Source of the DNA: Thermodesulfovibrionia bacterium
Lineage (GTDB): Bacteria; Nitrospirota; Thermodesulfovibrionia; UBA6902
DNA: 61,707 nucleotides
Assembly (NCBI GenBank): GCA_947259645.1
Contig: CAMYND010000040.1
Span: forward strand, 1-61,707
Reading direction: 5' to 3'
Below are positions 45,470 through 54,647 of the stretch, in pieces; position 1 is the stretch's first letter; the number at the start of each line of letters is the position of its first letter. Both the position numbers and the translations under genes were made by a program. Under the pieces are notes generated by a model. It did not search any database, was not told the origin of the DNA, and saw only the letters and a program-made list of their open reading frames with translations.

Positions 45470-45985
45470 TCACATCAGTTCTTCTATTTTTTCCCAATCT
45501 ACGTGGTTATCAACGCAGTCGTATACGTGGAGCCGCAGACCCTGGGTTTTTACGCGTGTTCCGTTTAGTCTTACGCCGCTGTTGTTGAGGTTTTCAGAGT
45601 GAAGACCTTTTTCTATCTCATAGTCGCAGGCAACACCGATGATCCCTTTCAGGTTTTTTCTCCGGGTTAGTCTTTTGGTAAACCCCACACTGGGAGATAT
45701 ATAAAATTGATATCCCTTGTTCTCTGCGGCCTTCCGTATCTTACCGCATCCGCAAAGATCGCATTTGCTGCAGAGAACTCCATCGGATTTCGAGAACTTT
45801 GCAGGGCATTTACTGCTTATAAGGCAGTGAGGAAGGATTACAGCGATATCGTTTCTGTTCAGTTTTCTAAAATCATCCCTGTAATAGGAATTAATAGTGG
45901 GCATGATGTCCCATCTTTTTAGACCCAGTCTGCCCTGAAGTTTATATATGTAAAGAGTTCCCAGGAATTTCAGTTTATTCAGCAT
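45470..45985 (-). CDS. DUF116 family protein
   Basis: The 171-residue protein matches DUF116, a cysteine-rich family of unknown function. Signs are VILPHCLISSKCPAKF, the cluster CSKCDLCGCGKIRKAAENKG and the C-terminal GIIGVACDYEIEKGLHS with a further Cys. The Cys set could bind a metal or an iron-sulfur cluster. It converges with scpB and is followed upstream by a 285-bp gap to the dodecin gene. No functional partner is visible. Confidence 0.82.
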   Translation of the reverse strand: MLNKLKFLGTLYIYKLQGRLGLKRWDIMPTINSYYRDDFRKLNRNDIAVILPHCLISSKCPAKFSKSDGVLCSKCDLCGCGKIRKAAENKGYQFYISPSVGFTKRLTRRKNLKGIIGVACDYEIEKGLHSENLNNSGVRLNGTRVKTQGLRLHVYDCVDNHVDWEKIEELM

Positions 45986-46270
45986 CTAGTGCACCAGCTC
46001 TGCTTAATTCTTAATAAATGAGATATTTACACAAAAAAGATGAGCGAAAAAGACCTGCTCATCATGGAACAAGATTATCAGTATAAATAATATTAGATAA
46101 TATCACAAATAACACAGTTAATAACAATACCTGTCCGCTTTTTTAGCTTGCAGGCTTTTGCATATTATGATATTTTTTATAAACAGACGTACAGGGCCGC
46201 GTAATTGCCGGGCATCTAAGATATTAAAATATCAACCGGATAAACCTCTGAAAAGAGAAAGGAGAATAAA

Positions 46271-46477
46271 ATGAGTGTATACAAAGTAATCGAGCTGGTG
46301 GGAACAAGCGCTGAATCATGGGAAAAAGCAGCACAGGCTGCGGTAGAAACAGCAGCAAAGAGTCTGCGCGATCTAAGAATTGTGGAGGTGGTAAAGCTTG
46401 ACATGCAGGTGGAAGACGGTAAAGTGAAGGCCTATCGCGCGCGGGTCAATGTTTCTTTTAAATATCACACTGATTAA
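46271..46477 (+). CDS. dodecin
   Basis: The 68-residue protein is a dodecin, which forms hollow 12-mers that store flavins or CoA-type ligands in the cytoplasm. Family features are VYKVIELVGTSAESWEKAAQ, VETAAKSLRDLRIVEVVKLD and the final strand VKAYRARVNVSFKY. An AAAGGAG ribosome binding site sits 7 nt before the ATG. It is a single-gene unit converging with the YjbQ gene. Confidence 0.95.
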   Translation: MSVYKVIELVGTSAESWEKAAQAAVETAAKSLRDLRIVEVVKLDMQVEDGKVKAYRARVNVSFKYHTD

Positions 46478-46520
46478 ATCAGCCTTGATTTCTGAGAATT
46501 ACCATTATAGGTGCCCGGGC

Positions 46521-46919
46521 TCAATTTGTGATAATACTGACAAGACATTGTCTGTTGCGTGCGCCATCAAATTCACAGAAGAATATGGCCTGCCATGTTC
46601 CAAGAAGCAGTTTGCCCCCTTCAATGATAATGGACTGAGAAGGCCCCATGAGTGATGTCTTAATATGGGCATCAGAGTTGCCTTCCATATGAAGGTATCG
46701 GGCTTTATGGGGGATGAGGCTGTTCAGTGTTGAGAGAATGTCTTTTACTACTGCAGGATCAGCCCCTTCATTAATGGTTACTCCTGCGGTAGTATGGGGT
46801 ACATAGACATAACATATTCCGCTTTGTACCTGAGAATCTGTTATGACCTGTCTGACCTCATCTGTTATGTTGATGAACTCTGTTCTGGACCGTGTCTTTA
46901 CCTGAATAGTTTTTGTCAT
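46521..46919 (-). CDS. YjbQ/UPF0047 family protein
   Basis: The 132-residue protein has the UPF0047 signature: YVPHTTAGVTINEGADPAV, HMEGNSDAHIKTSLMGPS and LLLGTWQAIFFCEFDGARNR. The conserved His residues and Glu are in place. The E. coli relative YjbQ shows weak thiamine phosphate synthase activity in vitro; the physiological role is unsettled. It lies just upstream (46 bp gap) of lpxK on the complementary reading direction in time, that is, downstream of lpxK in the same-strand run, and may be transcribed with it. Confidence 0.9.
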   Translation of the reverse strand: MTKTIQVKTRSRTEFINITDEVRQVITDSQVQSGICYVYVPHTTAGVTINEGADPAVVKDILSTLNSLIPHKARYLHMEGNSDAHIKTSLMGPSQSIIIEGGKLLLGTWQAIFFCEFDGARNRQCLVSIITN

Positions 46920-46961
46920 GCGCCCTCCTCGAAGTTATGAAACAGAGACTGTTACTATAGG

Positions 46962-47984
46962 TTACCTGTCTATAAGCCGGAAAACAGTATCGTAAAATCC
47001 GGCATCAACTGAAAATTCAATCTTTAATGCTGTAATATTCAGTGTCGTGTCAAAATCCTTCAGTTTCACCAGATCTTTTTCGGTAGTTACAATGTCAAGA
47101 CCCTGAGATTCGGTTTTGATTTCATCTATATTTGCCTGAGTGTAGTCGTGATGGTCCCTGAATTTCCGGAAACCGGTTATCCGTGCTCCGCACTTCTCCA
47201 ATGATGACCGGAAGTGGGAATGATTGGCAATTCCTGCAAATGCGTAAACATCTCTATTCAGCAAACTGTCAAGTCCCTCCATATCTCCCCTTATGTCAAC
47301 AAGTCCAGCAGGCAGATGGATTGCAGTATAGATCGGTGCTTCCCGGTTAAAGAGTCGTATTTTACGGGTCAGTTCCTGAATCTCGCCCTGTGCTGCCCTG
47401 TCCGCTTTGGTGATTACAATGACGTGAGCACGATCCAATGAGTCTAAAGGCTCACGCAGTATGCCCTCAGGGAAGAGTTTTTCATTGCCAAAAGGGTTTG
47501 TAGCGTCTATAAGGACAACATCAAGATCCCGAAAAAGTTTCCAGTGCTGGAACCCGTCATCGAGAATAAAGAGGGTAGGGACCTGGTGGTTTACAATCGC
47601 AAGCTCGGAATTTTCACAGGCCTCTATGCCGGCCCTGAACCTGTCCTTCCCCTTTACTATGGTGACACCCTTCAACGTACTGGCCATCAGAAAGGCTTCA
47701 TCTCCTGCTTCACGAGGACTGAGAAGAGGCAGGTCACCTCTGCTGACTAAAGAGATGCCCCGCGCCTTACCCCTGTAGCCCCTGGTCAGAATACAGGGGT
47801 TGTGTCCTCTTTTTCTGGCTTCCCGCGCAACCGCGATAACAGCAGGAGTTTTCCCGGTCCCGCCAAGGGTAAGATTGCCGACGCATAAAACTTTTGCCGG
47901 CAGTCTGCCCGGTTTAATGAGGTGATGATATCCGATTTTCCTGCCTTTGAGCACCAGTCCATAGAGTGTGCTAAGCAGTCCCAA
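46962..47984 (-). CDS. lpxK: tetraacyldisaccharide 4'-kinase LpxK
   Basis: LpxK phosphorylates the 4' position of the lipid A disaccharide at the inner membrane. The 340-residue sequence has the Walker A loop VGNLTLGGTGKTPAVIAVA, then LTRGYRGKARG, GDEAFLMA and LDDGFQHWKLFRDLDVVLID. All are characteristic. It ends FRLIDR. Its start overlaps the end of waaA by 14 bp, giving the order lpxB-waaA-lpxK on the minus strand. Confidence 0.95.
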   Translation of the reverse strand: MGLLSTLYGLVLKGRKIGYHHLIKPGRLPAKVLCVGNLTLGGTGKTPAVIAVAREARKRGHNPCILTRGYRGKARGISLVSRGDLPLLSPREAGDEAFLMASTLKGVTIVKGKDRFRAGIEACENSELAIVNHQVPTLFILDDGFQHWKLFRDLDVVLIDATNPFGNEKLFPEGILREPLDSLDRAHVIVITKADRAAQGEIQELTRKIRLFNREAPIYTAIHLPAGLVDIRGDMEGLDSLLNRDVYAFAGIANHSHFRSSLEKCGARITGFRKFRDHHDYTQANIDEIKTESQGLDIVTTEKDLVKLKDFDTTLNITALKIEFSVDAGFYDTVFRLIDR

Positions 47985-49266
47985 TGTATCTCCTTATGAT
48001 CTCGATAGCCTTTTTTACTGCACCGGTATTCTTGTCTACTATTGATTTTGCCTTCTGACCCATTTCCCGTGATCTGGCAATATCAGTCAAAAGGTCAGTC
48101 ACAGCCTGAGCGATCTCTTCAGCTCCCGTTACTTCAAGGGCTGCCCCGGAGCTTAAGAACTCCTGCGCTATGGGAAAATTATCCATATGAGGTCCGAACA
48201 GTATCGGTTTTGACCAGTAGGCAGGTTCCAGAATGTTGTGTCCTCCAGTTGGAACGAGACTTCCGCCGATAAAGGCAACTGTTGCCAGAGAGAACAACCC
48301 TGAGAGTTCGCCGATACTGTCCAGTAAAATTATGCCGGGCAGTTTGGGATTTCCATTTCCCTCTATGGTGGTCCGTCTGATAAACTCGAGGTTTCGTTTT
48401 GCGATGCCAGAGGCCACTTCGTCAAACCTCTCCGGATGCCTTGGAGCGATGAGCAGTTTCAATTCAGGGGACGGTGAATTTTCTTCTCCACCTTGTCCTC
48501 CCTGGTTCGTTCTGACGGCTTTTCTTGTCATTAACTCATAGGCATCCAGGATTATCTCATCTTCCCCCCGGTGTGTGCTGGCAGCAAGAAAAATATTCCC
48601 CTTCAGAATAGTTTGCCAGCTATCCGCGGCACCTTCGGCAACCTCAATATCAAACTTGAAATTTCCCATGACACCAACCCGCTCGCTGTCTGCACCTATC
48701 TCTATAACCCGCGCGGCATCCTCTTCACTCTGCATGGCGAGATAATCAACCTGTGCAAGAACTTTTCTCATAATAGTTCGTATTTTTTTATACCCCCGAT
48801 GTGAAGCTTGAGAAATCCGTCCGTTTAAGATCACGATTCGCGACTCTTCTCTGTGAAGAGTAAAAAAAAGCGCTGGCCATAGCTCTGTTTCCGCAGTTAT
48901 AAAAAGTTCTGGTTTCAGGTTTTTGACAGCCTTCCTTATACATACTCCTGTGTCAAAGGGCATGTACATAATCCTGTCAGCCTCGGGAAAACGGTCCCTG
49001 GCTATTTTCTGGCCCGTATAGGTAGTTGTCGAGAGGACGATTTTCTTTGAAGGGAACTCCTTTTTCAGCTTTTTTAAAAAAGGCAGACATGCAATGATCT
49101 CTCCAACAGAAACAGCGTGGACCCATAGGTCTGCTTTGGTGTACGAGGATATGCCAAGACGTTCTTTGATAAAGGTTTTCTTGTCTTCAGGCCCCTTCTT
49201 AAAAATGAGACAGGGGAAGTACACAATAAGAGCAAGCAAGGAAAGGATGTTATATAGTGGCAGCAT
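47971..49266 (-). CDS. waaA: 3-deoxy-D-manno-octulosonic acid transferase WaaA (KdtA)
   Basis: WaaA adds Kdo to lipid IVA. The 431-residue protein has an N-terminal membrane anchor (residues 3-22), then WVHAVSVGEIIACLPFLKKL and STTTYTGQKIARDRFP. The catalytic Glu region is TAETELWPALFF. C-terminal donor-binding motifs include LIAPRHPERF, FIGGSLVPTGGHNILEPAYW and the Kdo-binding PILFGPHMDNF. Whether it adds one or two Kdo residues cannot be told. It lies between lpxB and lpxK. Confidence 0.95.
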   Translation of the reverse strand: MLPLYNILSLLALIVYFPCLIFKKGPEDKKTFIKERLGISSYTKADLWVHAVSVGEIIACLPFLKKLKKEFPSKKIVLSTTTYTGQKIARDRFPEADRIMYMPFDTGVCIRKAVKNLKPELFITAETELWPALFFTLHREESRIVILNGRISQASHRGYKKIRTIMRKVLAQVDYLAMQSEEDAARVIEIGADSERVGVMGNFKFDIEVAEGAADSWQTILKGNIFLAASTHRGEDEIILDAYELMTRKAVRTNQGGQGGEENSPSPELKLLIAPRHPERFDEVASGIAKRNLEFIRRTTIEGNGNPKLPGIILLDSIGELSGLFSLATVAFIGGSLVPTGGHNILEPAYWSKPILFGPHMDNFPIAQEFLSSGAALEVTGAEEIAQAVTDLLTDIARSREMGQKAKSIVDKNTGAVKKAIEIIRRYIGTA

Positions 49267-49329
49267 TATTGTTCTCTCTGAACTTATGAGGATAACATTC
49301 GGGATGTGTATTAGTTGCCATTACCTGTT

Positions 49330-50460
49330 TCACTGATTTTCCGCACTCTTCCACCCTGCTACTTCCCCCACGATTGAGGCGACCCGTTTAGACGTGTTTT
49401 TCCCCTGCATGATATCTTTGATTTTGCCCAGGGAAGCAATCATATTATCTCTGTACGCCTGGTCCTCAATAATATTTCTCAGTTCAGTCAAGACATTTTC
49501 AGCTGTTGCCTCTTTCTGAATGTACTCAGCTACCACCTTCTTCCCTGAGAGAAGGTTAACCAGCGAAATGAATTTGAGATTTACCAGAAGACGGGCAACG
49601 TGAAAGGAAATAAAAGAGGCCCGGAAAAAAACAACCATCGGGGTTCCGAGCAGGGCTGCCTCGAGTGTTGCTGTTCCCGATGCCACGGCAGACAACTCGG
49701 AAGAGGCGACCGCTTCTCGGGTGCGATTATAAAGTACTGTTATGAAATCCGGCGGAGCCTCCTTTAATTCTGCGTTTTGCACAAGGGGCATCACTATCTG
49801 ATACTCAGGGTAATCTCTGTGTATTCCGGCGGCTACGTCTTTCAATATAGGCAGATGTCTGCTTATTTCAGAAGGCCGGCTTCCGGGAAGCAGTGATATA
49901 ACCGGCCTCCTGGGATCAAGGCCCATTTCCCGCTTCATCTCCTCCTTTGTTTTGGTAAGATGGATAGTTTCCACAATAGGATGGCCCACAAACTCACAGG
50001 GAAGACCGACTTTTTCATAATAACTGAGTTCAAAGGGAAAGAGCACGGCAACTTTATCAACAAGTGCAGCTATTTTATTAACCCGTCCTTCCCGCCATGC
50101 CCAGACCTGCGGACTTACGTAGTAGAGTATGGGAATGCCAGCTGCCTTCGCTTTTTTTGCAAGGGCCAGATTGAAATCAGGGTAGTCAATAAGGACGAGG
50201 ATATCAGGTCTGTTGTTGAGCAGTGCATCTGCCGCCCTGTTCAGGGTTTTCTTGAGGTCGCTTAAATGCCTGACTGCCTCGGTAAAACCGATAACACCGG
50301 AGATCCTTGAGAGCAGCTCAACCCCTTCTGATTCCATACGATCGCCGCCGATGCCGAAAATCTCTGCATCCGGCCATACTTTCCTGACTTCCCTGCTTAA
50401 TAACGCCCCGTACAGTTCACCCGATGCTTCGCCCGCGCTTATCATTAATTTATTCGACAC
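49330..50460 (-). CDS. lpxB: lipid-A-disaccharide synthase LpxB
   Basis: LpxB joins UDP-2,3-diacylglucosamine and lipid X at the inner membrane. The 376-residue protein starts with MISAGEASGELYGALLSREV. It has IFGIGGDRMESEGVELL, LVLIDYPDFNLALAKKAK, YYVSPQVWAWREGRVNKIA and LLPGSRPSEISRHLPIL, all highly conserved in LpxB. Length is normal. It precedes waaA by 63 bp and follows the methyltransferase gene by 65 bp. Confidence 0.96.
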   Translation of the reverse strand: MSNKLMISAGEASGELYGALLSREVRKVWPDAEIFGIGGDRMESEGVELLSRISGVIGFTEAVRHLSDLKKTLNRAADALLNNRPDILVLIDYPDFNLALAKKAKAAGIPILYYVSPQVWAWREGRVNKIAALVDKVAVLFPFELSYYEKVGLPCEFVGHPIVETIHLTKTKEEMKREMGLDPRRPVISLLPGSRPSEISRHLPILKDVAAGIHRDYPEYQIVMPLVQNAELKEAPPDFITVLYNRTREAVASSELSAVASGTATLEAALLGTPMVVFFRASFISFHVARLLVNLKFISLVNLLSGKKVVAEYIQKEATAENVLTELRNIIEDQAYRDNMIASLGKIKDIMQGKNTSKRVASIVGEVAGWKSAENQ

Positions 50461-50525
50461 CAGTTAAAATATCATTTATTCAGGGGTTAATTCAAATGTG
50501 CAGAGTCGGTCAGGAACAGAAATGC

Positions 50526-51155
50526 CTACTCAGTGCGTAAATTCAACCTGGGCAGAAACCTTCCGGTCCGTGCGAAGTAGGCGGCATATTCAGCGTCATG
50601 TCTGCTGAGGAGATAGTCTTCTTCATCCAGGGCCTTTATCAGCACACAGGCATAGTGTACGCAAAGTATGAGGAGAGAAAAAAGTGTGGGAAGCAACGCT
50701 GCTGCACCAATAAGCATTACTATCTGGAACAGGTAAATAGGGTGCCGAATAAGGCGGTAGGGGCCATGATCAACGAGGGCGGTCGTCTCTTTTTCATTGA
50801 TTCCGATTCTCCATGAGTCTCCCAGCGCTCTGTAACAGAACAGTGTTCCTGCGTAGCCGGAAACAACAAGAAAAATACCTGCAGCAAGCCAAATAGTCTG
50901 CAGGAAAAACGGGGACAAGGAAAAGAGCATTGAGGAGCCCAGACTTTCAACTATCAATGGCTGGACTATCCATGCGATGATAATGAAAAGCCAGCCTGCC
51001 CAGAGAGCCCATTCCTTAAAGTTGGAAGGCTTCAGGTTGGGAGATCTTCCGATATGCTTTCGAACGCGGTATGCATTGAGCGTTACACCGCTCCAGTAAA
51101 TAATCGCAGAAATAAACACAACAGCCTCCCGTACCGGAAGGGCACTAGTTAACAT
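50526..51155 (-). CDS. ICMT/PEMT-like integral membrane methyltransferase
   Basis: The 209-residue protein has five or six membrane helices and the SAM-binding C-terminal motif of isoprenylcysteine carboxyl / phospholipid methyltransferase-like proteins: LVDHGPYRLIRHPIYLFQ, with a later EEDYLLSRHDAEYAAYFAR. Members methylate carboxyl groups or lipid headgroups at the membrane. Its start overlaps the end of the upstream lipoprotein hydrolase by 11 bp, so it belongs to the lipid operon. The natural substrate is unknown; a product of the adjacent specialised fatty-acid cluster is a reasonable guess. Confidence 0.82.
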   Translation of the reverse strand: MLTSALPVREAVVFISAIIYWSGVTLNAYRVRKHIGRSPNLKPSNFKEWALWAGWLFIIIAWIVQPLIVESLGSSMLFSLSPFFLQTIWLAAGIFLVVSGYAGTLFCYRALGDSWRIGINEKETTALVDHGPYRLIRHPIYLFQIVMLIGAAALLPTLFSLLILCVHYACVLIKALDEEDYLLSRHDAEYAAYFARTGRFLPRLNLRTE

Positions 51156-52212
51156 GGATCATTTCCTGTTGTGCACGAACAAGACGCTGTATCTCGAGAG
51201 TCCAGTGCTTCTTGATGCTGTACCAGACATCAGCGGCCCAGAGAATATTGGCAGTTGAGGAACTGAATTTCTCCGTCAGCACCGGTTTATCCTGGGGTTT
51301 ATACGCGTTGATCCAGTCACGTATTTCCTGGTTTTTGGCAAGGTGTCTGGTCATGGGCACAAAAACATGGCTGTAGCTTGCCGGAAGCTGTACGTTCCGC
51401 ACTGAGGCCTTCCCATTTGGCTTATATTCGTTTGCAGATCCAAAACCAAGCATGTCGCCGCCTATTACATCCATGCCTATGGAGAATCCCGTAAACTCGC
51501 TCACTGAATCAGGGACGCTCCTCAGTTTGTTTGCCATATCCCACTGGTTTGGAAGCATCCGTGTAAGCCCCCCTGAACCTACAGCTGATGCATAGGCTAC
51601 TGATACGCCAACGACGGGCTGTTCGCTTTTGTTTAGTGGGTCAATAATAAAAAAGCGGTCCTCTTTCTCTTCAGTAACCGGATTCCATACCGAAAGTCGA
51701 TCATGGAAATTGCCTGAGAGTTGATGAAGGACCTTGACCGTTTGAATACCGCCCTGGCTGTGACCGATAATGAGGGGCCGCACGGCTTCTCTTTCATAAA
51801 ACCAGGCAACATATCCGGCAAGTTGTTCACTGTCTTCATAACAGCTGTATGAGTATGAGCCATCAGAGGGGGCCCTGATCTTTTCTTCAGGATACCCCAT
51901 AAAAATAAGGAATTTAGAAAATGACTCCATCAGCAGATGAACAGGGTAAATACCGCCATGAATATTTATTACCCTGGGGGCCGGTCCATGAGAGAGGACA
52001 TCTTTGATTTCTTCTTCAGTGATTGAATCAGGATCAAGAGAGAGGATCCTGTCAGCAAGGGAAGGTTCAAAAGCGTAAGTCTCCAGGACAGGACTGTTTT
52101 CCGGATCAATATAATAGGCTGGAATATTGTGCGAATATTGTGAAGTCGCACAGCCTGCAAAGAACAATAAAAAGAGCAGGACTGTTAATAGTGAAGCATT
52201 ATTTTTTCTCAT
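51145..52212 (-). CDS. alpha/beta-hydrolase-like lipoprotein (paralog A)
   Basis: The 355-residue protein has a lipoprotein signal (LLFLLFFAGCATS, Cys about residue 21). The nucleophile elbow of an alpha/beta hydrolase is visible as RPLIIGHSQGGIQTVKVL, with Ser in GHSQGG, and YSHVFVPMTRHLA contains a His that could complete the triad. It is homologous along its length to 53583-54647, sharing ILSLDPDSI/ILSLDPENIS, the FSKFLIFMGYPEEKI region and the GHSQGG core. The two flank the condensation-type acyltransferase gene. It would sit in the periplasm or on a membrane and may cleave or transfer an acyl ester. It overlaps the acyltransferase gene by 4 bp. Confidence 0.72.
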   Translation of the reverse strand: MRKNNASLLTVLLFLLFFAGCATSQYSHNIPAYYIDPENSPVLETYAFEPSLADRILSLDPDSITEEEIKDVLSHGPAPRVINIHGGIYPVHLLMESFSKFLIFMGYPEEKIRAPSDGSYSYSCYEDSEQLAGYVAWFYEREAVRPLIIGHSQGGIQTVKVLHQLSGNFHDRLSVWNPVTEEKEDRFFIIDPLNKSEQPVVGVSVAYASAVGSGGLTRMLPNQWDMANKLRSVPDSVSEFTGFSIGMDVIGGDMLGFGSANEYKPNGKASVRNVQLPASYSHVFVPMTRHLAKNQEIRDWINAYKPQDKPVLTEKFSSSTANILWAADVWYSIKKHWTLEIQRLVRAQQEMIHVN

Positions 52213-53507
52213 TTCAATTTCGTGACCATAGTTTGTATATATTTTGAGAAATTACCGGTAATAAATTCAATGTCCTCAGCAGAATAGACAGCAGTTCTGT
52301 AGCTGATCCCGATGTTCAGGGTCTCGTTGACCGTAGTGAATGAGAAAACAAGGGGGCAGACCGGACCTGTTGAAACCGCTCTTATATAGTCTGCAGGGCT
52401 ATTATCACCTGCTTCGTCCCAGATAGTTTCTAGGTTTACATTTGTGATTCCAGCCCAGAGCGGATAATATTTAGGATAAAATTTCAATTGACGCTGCCCT
52501 GAAAAGAGAGAGAGCAATGGCAGGGCCAGGTACTGTTCCAGTATTGACCTCAGATATACCCTGTATTTCTTGATCTCCCGGGTCTGTACATTAATCGCCT
52601 TTGCCAGTTTTCCAAGTGTTGTTTCTTCTGAAACGTGATGAGATACACTGAAGTATCCGAGAAAAATGCTGAATGTCCTGGAGCGGTCAACCGACAGGTC
52701 TTTTCGAATGTTCGCGATTGATGCGACAGATATATTTTTTCTCCTCTTTGATTGTCTGCGTTTTTCCGCAAGAGGAGAAATGGCCATGAGCAGAAGGGCA
52801 AGAAACAGGTCATTGATGGTAACCTTCCAAAGGGCGGCTGTTTTTTTCAGAGAGATGAACTCAGAAGCCTGAAGAGATAAAAAGTGAAACCCGTTTTCAG
52901 TATCAGAATAGTCAGAGTAACGGGGTCTGAAAGAGCTCCTCATTCTGGTAATCTGGCCGGGAAAGGTTCGCAGCCAGCCAATGAGATCGTGGAATCTGAA
53001 GGGCATCAGCTGCCTGTATGTTCCGGGGTAGCGCTCTAACTCTCTGCCCCTGTCAGAGGATTTCTTCAGATAGAGGTTTACTAAATCTTTTAATAATAAA
53101 ATAATGGAGTCAGCTCCGGCAACAAGATGAAAATAGACAAGGCCGAGATAGAAAGAGTCTTCCTGGTCAATGACAAAGAACCTGAAAGGTGTCATTTCCC
53201 CTCCCTGGTTAAAGGGCTGATTCAGCTGGTCACGGACCTCTCTGATCAGGGTCTCTGTTGTCCCCTCAGACTTCTCAAGAGCGGTAATCTTGAGATTGGC
53301 AGCACCGCCATGGTAATAATACCTGTTTTTCCTGCGGTCAATCTCCAGTCCTGTCAGCTGGTTGTCTTCAAGGTATGAATTTATCATTATTTCTAATTCC
53401 GGAAGATTGAGCGGTTGTTGTATCTTAACTATATGAACAGCATTGTACGGATGCATATCATTCCATACAAGTACGGTCCTCTGAAATATGTTTAGTCTGT
53501 TTTCCAT
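52209..53507 (-). CDS. condensation-domain / wax-ester-synthase-like acyltransferase
   Basis: The protein (432 residues from the ATG at 53507; a TTG at 53528 is possible) belongs to the chloramphenicol-acetyltransferase-like fold of NRPS condensation and PapA5/WS-DGAT proteins. It starts NIFQRTVLVWNDMHPYNAVH. The usual HHxxxDG motif is changed to YFHLVAGADSI: one His is retained and the Asp is displaced. A later segment, VTINDLFLALLLMAISP, matches the family helix. Such enzymes join acyl chains to alcohols or amines. The gene overlaps paralog A by 4 bp and lies between the two lipoprotein hydrolases. The altered motif leaves catalytic activity uncertain. Confidence 0.75.
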   Translation of the reverse strand: MENRLNIFQRTVLVWNDMHPYNAVHIVKIQQPLNLPELEIMINSYLEDNQLTGLEIDRRKNRYYYHGGAANLKITALEKSEGTTETLIREVRDQLNQPFNQGGEMTPFRFFVIDQEDSFYLGLVYFHLVAGADSIILLLKDLVNLYLKKSSDRGRELERYPGTYRQLMPFRFHDLIGWLRTFPGQITRMRSSFRPRYSDYSDTENGFHFLSLQASEFISLKKTAALWKVTINDLFLALLLMAISPLAEKRRQSKRRKNISVASIANIRKDLSVDRSRTFSIFLGYFSVSHHVSEETTLGKLAKAINVQTREIKKYRVYLRSILEQYLALPLLSLFSGQRQLKFYPKYYPLWAGITNVNLETIWDEAGDNSPADYIRAVSTGPVCPLVFSFTTVNETLNIGISYRTAVYSAEDIEFITGNFSKYIQTMVTKLK

Positions 53508-53582
53508 GAATAGGTATTGTTTTTTCAAAACTCTCAGTATAGCGCGTTATCAGTAAAAATGAAAATAAGATACTAACCCTGC

Positions 53583-54647
53583 CTAATAAATCGCTTTTTG
53601 CTCTCTTTTTTCCAGAATCATCTGCTGAAGCTGGACAGACCAGTTTTTTTTGATCTGATACCATATATCAGCGGCAAAGTAGATATTTTTTAACTCTTCT
53701 TCCGGCACGGCTGGCAGCGCACTGTTCCTGGATTCAGGCAGGTAGTTCTCTATCCATTGCCTGGCAGGGAGATTCTCCGCAAGATGATCAGTCAAAATAA
53801 CTGATATGTGGCTATATGATGATGGCAGCGTTACATTTCTTACGGGAACACTGCCTGTGGGTTCATACTGTTTTCTGGGTCCGAAAGAGGGCAGGTCACT
53901 TCCTATTATGTCGTAGGGTATATGGTATCCTGTAAATTCATCCGCAGTGTCAGGAATTTTTCTGAGCCGCGAAATCATGTTCCACTGGCCCAGAAGCAGT
54001 CTCATGAATGTGCCGGTCCCGATGGCCGAAGCAAAGCCGACAGTTAATCCGGATACTGGCTGCACCCTTCCTGAGAGGGGGGCTGTTATTGTATTCCGCT
54101 CCTCCTTTAGCCCGGTAAAGGGATTATATACATGCAACGTATCATGAAAGGCGCCATCGAATTCATGGAGTATCTTTACCACCATCATCCCGCCCTGGCT
54201 GTGACCTATCAGCATTGGTTTTAATCCATCTCGCTCATAATACCATGCGATGATACCGGCAAGTTTCTCGCTGCTGACATGACTGCTGTACGAATAGGAC
54301 TTGTCCTCCGGGTTGAGAATCTTTTTATCAGGATAGCCCATTAAGATCAGAAATCTGGAAAAGGAATCCATCTTTACAACAGGGAGACTCCCGTTGAGAT
54401 TTATAATCTGAGGAGCAGGTGACCGTGAAAGGATCTCCATAACATCCCGGGCGCTGATATTTTCCGGGTCAAGAGAGAGGATTTTCTCTTCCCGGAGGAG
54501 ATCAACAGGGCTATCAATTTCCTCTGTTTTTTCATTGGCTGACAATGCTGCCATATTCCCGGGAGAGGGATGGTTTGAACTGGAACAGCCAGACATGAAT
54601 AAAAGGAGGCTGACCAGAGACAGGAGAATGAGAAGTATTTTTGTCAC
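53583..54647 (-). CDS. alpha/beta-hydrolase-like lipoprotein (paralog B)
   Basis: The 354-residue lipoprotein (signal LVSLLLFMSGCSSSNH, Cys about residue 21) is a paralog of 51145-52212. Conserved stretches include LSLDPENISARDVMEIL, SFSRFLILMGYPDKKI, SYSYSSHVSSEKLAGIIAWY and the nucleophile elbow MLIGHSQGGMMVVKIL. The C-terminal halves also match (VRNVTLPSSYSHISVILTDH). Its 3' end lies about 75 bp before the condensation-type gene, and its ATG overlaps the LpxL-like gene by 4 bp. Two diverged copies around one acyltransferase suggest a shared periplasmic job, perhaps on an ester-linked lipid. Confidence 0.72.
   Translation of the reverse strand: MTKILLILLSLVSLLLFMSGCSSSNHPSPGNMAALSANEKTEEIDSPVDLLREEKILSLDPENISARDVMEILSRSPAPQIINLNGSLPVVKMDSFSRFLILMGYPDKKILNPEDKSYSYSSHVSSEKLAGIIAWYYERDGLKPMLIGHSQGGMMVVKILHEFDGAFHDTLHVYNPFTGLKEERNTITAPLSGRVQPVSGLTVGFASAIGTGTFMRLLLGQWNMISRLRKIPDTADEFTGYHIPYDIIGSDLPSFGPRKQYEPTGSVPVRNVTLPSSYSHISVILTDHLAENLPARQWIENYLPESRNSALPAVPEEELKNIYFAADIWYQIKKNWSVQLQQMILEKREQKAIY

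Noticed and set aside
47756-47800. CCCCTG...CAGGGG inverted repeat as another palindromic element
   Set aside because: It lies in conserved lpxK coding sequence (LTRGYRGKARG), lacks the GTAGGGGC arm ends and is explained by the protein.
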